64,000 bases of DNA from Nocardia fusca NBRC 14340 (lineage in GTDB: Bacteria > Actinomycetota > Actinomycetes > Mycobacteriales > Mycobacteriaceae), in contig NZ_BDCU01000053.1 of the NCBI RefSeq assembly GCF_001618425.1, positions 1 through 64,000 of the forward strand. The letters run 5' to 3'. The notes beneath the pieces were generated by a model. It had not been told where the DNA came from. It made no database searches and was given only the letters and a program-made list of their open reading frames with translations. The position numbers and the translations under genes are program-made. Below, one piece after another: positions 60,990 to 64,000 of the stretch (position 1 is the stretch's first letter; each line of letters opens with the position of its first letter).

Positions 60990-61703
60990 ATGCATTATCT
61001 GGTGACGTTGGTAGGACGCGAAGACCCTCCGGCCGCACGACCCGGTACACCCGAGTTCGACGCCGAGGTCATGCGTTACGCGGAATTCGAGGAGAAAGAG
61101 GGCGCGGCCGTCGCCGGTGGCGCGGCGCTGTTCCCGTCGGCGGACGCGATCCAGGTACGGCACTCGGCCGGGCGGACCATGGTCACCGACGGCCCGTTCA
61201 CCGAGCAGGCCGAGGTGGTGGGCGGGTTCTATGTGTTCGAAGCCGCCGATCTGGACGAGGCCATTCGCCTGGCGCGGCAGCTGCCCGCCGTGGAGAGCGA
61301 CGCGGTGGAGGTGCGCCCGCTCGTCGAGTGGTCACCGCACGACTCCCCGGGAGCGGACTGGTGGCTGGCCCTGCTGTGGGAAGCGTCTGCGGCGGTGGTC
61401 GAGCCGGGCACACCGGAGTGGAACGCGATGGCGGTCGAGCACGCGCGGTTCGGCGAGAAGTACGCCGAGGCTCTGCGTGGCGGCGGCGCACTGCGACCGC
61501 CATCCACCGCGACCACGGTGCGGGTGCGCGACGGACAGCTCCTGCTGACCGACGGCCCCTATCCCGAGTTCGCCGAGGTGGTCGACGGGTTCTACCTGTT
61601 CGCCGCCGAGGGGCGTGACCGGGCCGCCGAGATCGCCGCTGCTATCCCGCTCGGCGCGAATGGGCGCGCCGAGGTCCGCCGGATCGTCGACCTGGACGCC
61701 TGA
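60990..61703 (+). CDS. double YCII-domain DGPF protein
   Basis: 237 residues made of two YCII-related domains. Each carries the defining motif: TMVTDGPFTEQAEVVGGFY (about residues 68-86) and LLLTDGPYPEFAEVVDGFY in the second half, with Pro-Gly-Thr-Pro-Glu (PGTPEF, PGTPEW) at the start of each repeat. DGPF proteins are genetic partners of ECF42 sigma factors; their activity is unknown. ATG 60990 has GAGGAAGG about 8 bases upstream. The sigma-factor gene starts 2 bases after its stop, so they are coupled. Confidence 0.9.
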   Translation: MHYLVTLVGREDPPAARPGTPEFDAEVMRYAEFEEKEGAAVAGGAALFPSADAIQVRHSAGRTMVTDGPFTEQAEVVGGFYVFEAADLDEAIRLARQLPAVESDAVEVRPLVEWSPHDSPGADWWLALLWEASAAVVEPGTPEWNAMAVEHARFGEKYAEALRGGGALRPPSTATTVRVRDGQLLLTDGPYPEFAEVVDGFYLFAAEGRDRAAEIAAAIPLGANGRAEVRRIVDLDA

Positions 61704-61705
61704 AC

Positions 61706-62938
61706 GTGTGTACCGGCCCGACCGTGACGATCGACGCGGTCTACCGCGCGGAGTTCGGCCGGGCCGTGGCGTCAGCGGCAGCGCTGACCGGGGATATCGG
61801 ACTCGCCGAGGATGCGGTGCAGGAGGCTTTCGCCGACGCGGTGCGCACCTGGCCCGAACGCGGGTGGCCCGCGAATCCGGGCGCGTGGATCACCACCGCG
61901 GCCCGCCATCGCGCCCTCGACCGGCTGCGGCGCGAATCGGCGAGAGCGGAGAAAGAATATGGCGCGGCACTGCTGCACGCACCGGTCGAGGAGGCCGAGG
62001 TGTCACCGGTCACCGACGACCAATTGCGGATGATCTTCACCTGCTGCCATCCGGCGCTCTCACCACCGTCCCAGGTGGCGTTGACACTGCGTCTGGTGTG
62101 CGGTCTGCGCACCGCCGAGATCGCACGCCTGTTCCTGCAACCAGAACACACTGTCGCGCAGCGACTCAGCCGAGCGAAGGCCAAGATCCGCCAAGCCGGC
62201 ATCCCGCTGCGAGTGCCGCCACCGCACCTGCTGCCCGACCGAGTACCGATGGTGCTGGCATGCGTGTATCTGATGTTCACCGAAGGCTACGCGGCGACAA
62301 GGGGCCCGGCCGCCGTGCGCGACGAACTGTGCGACGAAGCGATCCGGCTCGGCCGGCTGGTGTGCGGGTTACTGCCCGACGAAACGGAGGCACGAGCGCT
62401 GCTCGCGCTGATGCTTCTACAGGACAGCAGGCGCACCCAACGGCGTTCGGGTGAAGAGGAGTTGATCCCCTTGGAAGATCAGGACCGGGCAGGCTGGGAC
62501 CATGCGGCCATCGCGGCTGGTTTGTCCTGCCTGGACTCGGCCAGCGACGGAGCCGGACCCTATCTGGCGCAGGCACGTATCGCCGCCGCGCACGCGAAGG
62601 CACGGAGTTGGACCGAAACGAATTGGCAGGCGGTACTTTCCGGTTACGACGAACTGCTCGGGTACATCGAGTCGCCCGTCGTCCGCGTGAACCGGGCTGT
62701 GGCCGTCGGTTTCGCGCACGGCTTCGCGACCGGGCTCGCGGCCCTCGACGAAGTCGCGGCAGATCCGCGTCTGGCCGATACGCACCTGGTCAGCGCCACC
62801 CGAGCCGACCTGCTGCGCCGCTCGGGCCGCCCACGCGAGGCAGCTGAGCACTACCGAGCCGCGCTGACGATGGTCGGCAACGATCAGACCCGCCGTTTCC
62901 TCGCGCGTCGGCTCGCCGAGGTCGAGGCCCAATACTGA
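61706..62938 (+). CDS. ECF42-type RNA polymerase sigma factor
   Basis: 410 residues. Sigma-2 region: YRAEFGRAVASAAALTGDIG, AEDAVQEAFADAVRTWPERG and NPGAWITTAARHRALDRLRR. Sigma-4 follows from about residue 105 (MIFTCCHPALSPPSQVALTL, AEIARLFLQPEHTVAQRLSR). A long C-terminal extension of about 215 residues (LYIxxxN-like MFTEGYAATRG, LALMLLQDSRR, LLRRSGRPREAAEHYRAAL) contains TPR-like helices. This extension and the adjacent DGPF gene define group ECF42, which uses the extension instead of an anti-sigma factor. GTG 61706 directly follows the DGPF gene. Confidence 0.92.
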   Translation: MCTGPTVTIDAVYRAEFGRAVASAAALTGDIGLAEDAVQEAFADAVRTWPERGWPANPGAWITTAARHRALDRLRRESARAEKEYGAALLHAPVEEAEVSPVTDDQLRMIFTCCHPALSPPSQVALTLRLVCGLRTAEIARLFLQPEHTVAQRLSRAKAKIRQAGIPLRVPPPHLLPDRVPMVLACVYLMFTEGYAATRGPAAVRDELCDEAIRLGRLVCGLLPDETEARALLALMLLQDSRRTQRRSGEEELIPLEDQDRAGWDHAAIAAGLSCLDSASDGAGPYLAQARIAAAHAKARSWTETNWQAVLSGYDELLGYIESPVVRVNRAVAVGFAHGFATGLAALDEVAADPRLADTHLVSATRADLLRRSGRPREAAEHYRAALTMVGNDQTRRFLARRLAEVEAQY

Positions 62939-63022
62939 ATCGCACCGGTACCCGGCCATACCCCGGTCGTGAGCCGCCAGAAGGACCCACCGACATCAGG
63001 CCCATTCGACCGGAAACCGTCG

Positions 63023-63066
63023 TGCCCCCACCAGTACAGCGGGTTCGAATTCTGCCGAGGGCACCT
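63023..63066 (+). other. tRNA 3'-half-like sequence, possible att remnant
   Basis: GCGGG-TTCGAAT-TCTGC folds as a 5-bp T-arm with the invariant TTCGA loop, followed by an acceptor-like CGAGGGC and then ACC. GTGCCC at 63023-63028 pairs with GGGCAC at 63060-63065. D- and anticodon arms are absent, so this is not a complete tRNA. Site-specific integrases commonly leave such 3'-end copies. Confidence 0.4.
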
Positions 63067-63253
63067 ACGCACATCGCGGTGATCGGCCGAGCCCCCGATG
63101 ACCTGTTATACCGCCGCCACCCCGAAACCGGAGAACCGCTCTCGTTCGCCATGACCATGAGCAAGGTCCACACCATCGACCACGTCTGGGTCCTCGCCCT
63201 GCTCCCCATCCCCCGCCCAGGACCCGAGAACACCCGATGGGCACCCATCACTG

Positions 63254-63284
63254 TGCTGCCCCGGCCCTCACTGCCGGGGCAGCA
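63254..63284. terminator. intergenic hairpin
   Basis: Perfect 12-bp stem TGCTGCCCCGGC / GCCGGGGCAGCA with a 7-base loop, between the ECF42 gene and the membrane-protein frame. No T run; it may terminate the sigma-factor transcript. Confidence 0.5.
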
Positions 63285-63488
63285 TGCTCTTGGGCTGGAG
63301 CACCAGGCCGGTGTGCAACACGACACCCTCACCGATGGCACCACCGCTGACCGCGCCCGCACAGCGAACACAGCAGCCATGAATATGTTGCTCATCTCCC
63401 GGCAGATTCCGGGACCGTGACCTGGGCACCGCATAACCCGCCGGTCCGCAGCCGCATCGACAGCGGCGCAGGTCCTAGGCTGCGAGAT

Positions 63489-63851
63489 GTGACGGCCGAG
63501 CCGACCCCTGCACCCCGCGGGCAGTTCGTCCGATGGGCCGTGCCAGTTGTCAGCTGTCTTGCCCTCGCCACACTCGCTGCCCAGACCCGCCCGTTCGGCT
63601 GGGCAGCGACAGCACTGGTTGCGGCACCGTCGATTCTCCTGCTTGCGCGCGCCCTCCGACGCCCTGACGAGCCGTTACCCGTGGATCCGCGGCTACGTAA
63701 CGGCCTGCTGCTGTGGTCCCCATCGGCCCTCGCGATATCGGTCTGGGAGCTGTTCGCACTGCATCAGGATTCGACTCGAGCTAATCGGTCTCGGTCGCTG
63801 TCGTGGCAGTTAGACCTCAGCGTTCTGCCCTGCGATCTCGGAAGATCGTAG
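63489..63851 (+). CDS. small membrane protein, C-terminally doubtful
   Basis: 120 residues from GTG 63489. Two or three hydrophobic helices are visible: FVRWAVPVVSCLALATLAAQ, WAATALVAAPSILLLARALR and GLLLWSPSALAISVWELFAL. From about residue 93 (HQDSTRANRSRS) the sequence loses membrane-protein character and overlaps the tail of a leftward frame, so a frameshift or truncation near 63770 is likely; related small actinomycete membrane proteins continue with a fourth helix. No function is assigned. Confidence 0.5.
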   Translation: MTAEPTPAPRGQFVRWAVPVVSCLALATLAAQTRPFGWAATALVAAPSILLLARALRRPDEPLPVDPRLRNGLLLWSPSALAISVWELFALHQDSTRANRSRSLSWQLDLSVLPCDLGRS

Positions 63852-64000
63852 GGCCCGGCTGACACGTCCGAGCCACCTGGCTTCGTCGAGCAGCGTGTCA
63901 GCGCCACCATGTTCAGCGGACAGGGTCATCGTCGTGTTGTGCCGAGGCGGTATGCCTGCTCGGTTCGCCTGGATCGCCGCGGCGATGACGGCCGCCTCGA
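63810..64000 (-). CDS. partial protein C-terminus at the window edge
   Basis: A leftward frame enters from the right edge and stops at TAA 63810-63812, giving 62 residues: AAAIQANRAGIPPRHNTTMT, LSAEHGGADTLLDEARWLGR and VSRALRSSEIAGQNAEV. It reads as soluble, amphipathic-helical sequence with good codon bias. I do not recognise the family; the start lies outside the window. Confidence 0.45.
   Translation of the reverse strand, partial: EAAVIAAAIQANRAGIPPRHNTTMTLSAEHGGADTLLDEARWLGRVSRALRSSEIAGQNAEV

Larger units (their letters stand above)
62939..63488. other. intergenic stretch with tRNA-like half and hairpin
   Basis: About 550 bases with no supported protein gene. It holds a tRNA 3'-half-like segment (63023-63066) and a strong hairpin (63254-63284), listed separately. 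An open rightward frame from 63022 to 63420 has no recognisable domain and I do not call it. Confidence 0.4.

Noticed and set aside
63022..63420. A rightward 132-codon frame after the ECF42 gene
   Set aside because: No ribosome site, proline-rich without domains, and it runs through a perfect hairpin.
1..64000. CRISPR arrays, rRNA genes, complete tRNA genes or an intact insertion sequence
   Set aside because: No regularly spaced repeats, rRNA motifs, full cloverleafs or intact transposase with terminal repeats were found by eye.

Overview
The window is uniformly GC-rich with compact same-strand operons, overlapping ATGA/GTGA stop-start junctions, GTG and TTG starts, TetR/LysR/GntR regulators, a PknK-like kinase fusion, an Lsr2 fragment, a SAV2177-type methyltransferase and an ECF42/DGPF pair. 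Together these point to a chromosomal region of a mycolic-acid-type actinomycete, most likely Nocardia or a close relative. This is inferred from gene content only; no database search was possible.

Layout. 1-5.6 kb: a SapA-like secreted protein, an amidohydrolase remnant, a one-module NRPS (C-A-T-TE) and a divergent DUF6875-like gene. 5.8-15.6 kb: a nine-gene leftward operon starting with a GlnT-type glutamine synthetase, then a MetX-like hydrolase, two hydroxyacid dehydrogenases, an FAD monooxygenase and a nitrate/sulfonate/taurine-type ABC importer, followed by a TetR gene; a perfect 21-bp palindrome sits just upstream of the first start codon. 15.9-20.5 kb: an MmyB-type regulator divergent from an MFS exporter, alcohol dehydrogenase and lipoprotein hydrolase. 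20.5-26.7 kb: intact LysR, F420-type reductase and S9 peptidase genes between several truncated or frameshifted genes. 26.7-33.6 kb: a very large TPR protein and a small locus I read as a possible RiPP system, with a 50-aa precursor-like peptide, a hairpin, and an HExxH protein resembling peptide beta-hydroxylases, next to a PLP-decarboxylase fragment. 33.7-38.9 kb: an MFS remnant, an IS5-type transposase remnant carrying a local inversion, a kinase/ATPase/LuxR fusion and a flavin reductase remnant.

39.0-53.6 kb is the clearest functional unit: catCBA (catechol ortho-cleavage) plus an iac-type indole-3-acetic acid catabolic set (iacG, iacH, iacI leftward; iacA, iacB, iacCD, iacE, iacF rightward), its own sensor kinase and FixJ-type response regulator, and a DUF485/SSS symporter pair at the end. 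The genes fit auxin to catechol to 3-oxoadipate enol-lactone. Two near-identical 18-bp motifs lie upstream of iacG and of the kinase gene. A strong hairpin ends the unit.

53.7-64.0 kb: a TetR/FAD-monooxygenase/MFS detoxification cassette with a 27-bp AT-rich palindrome, a TetR remnant, OsmC and GntR genes facing each other, a methyltransferase, an Lsr2 fragment, the DGPF-protein/ECF42 pair, a tRNA-3'-half-like sequence, and two poorly characterised reading frames at the edge. No rRNA, complete tRNA, CRISPR array or intact insertion sequence was seen.
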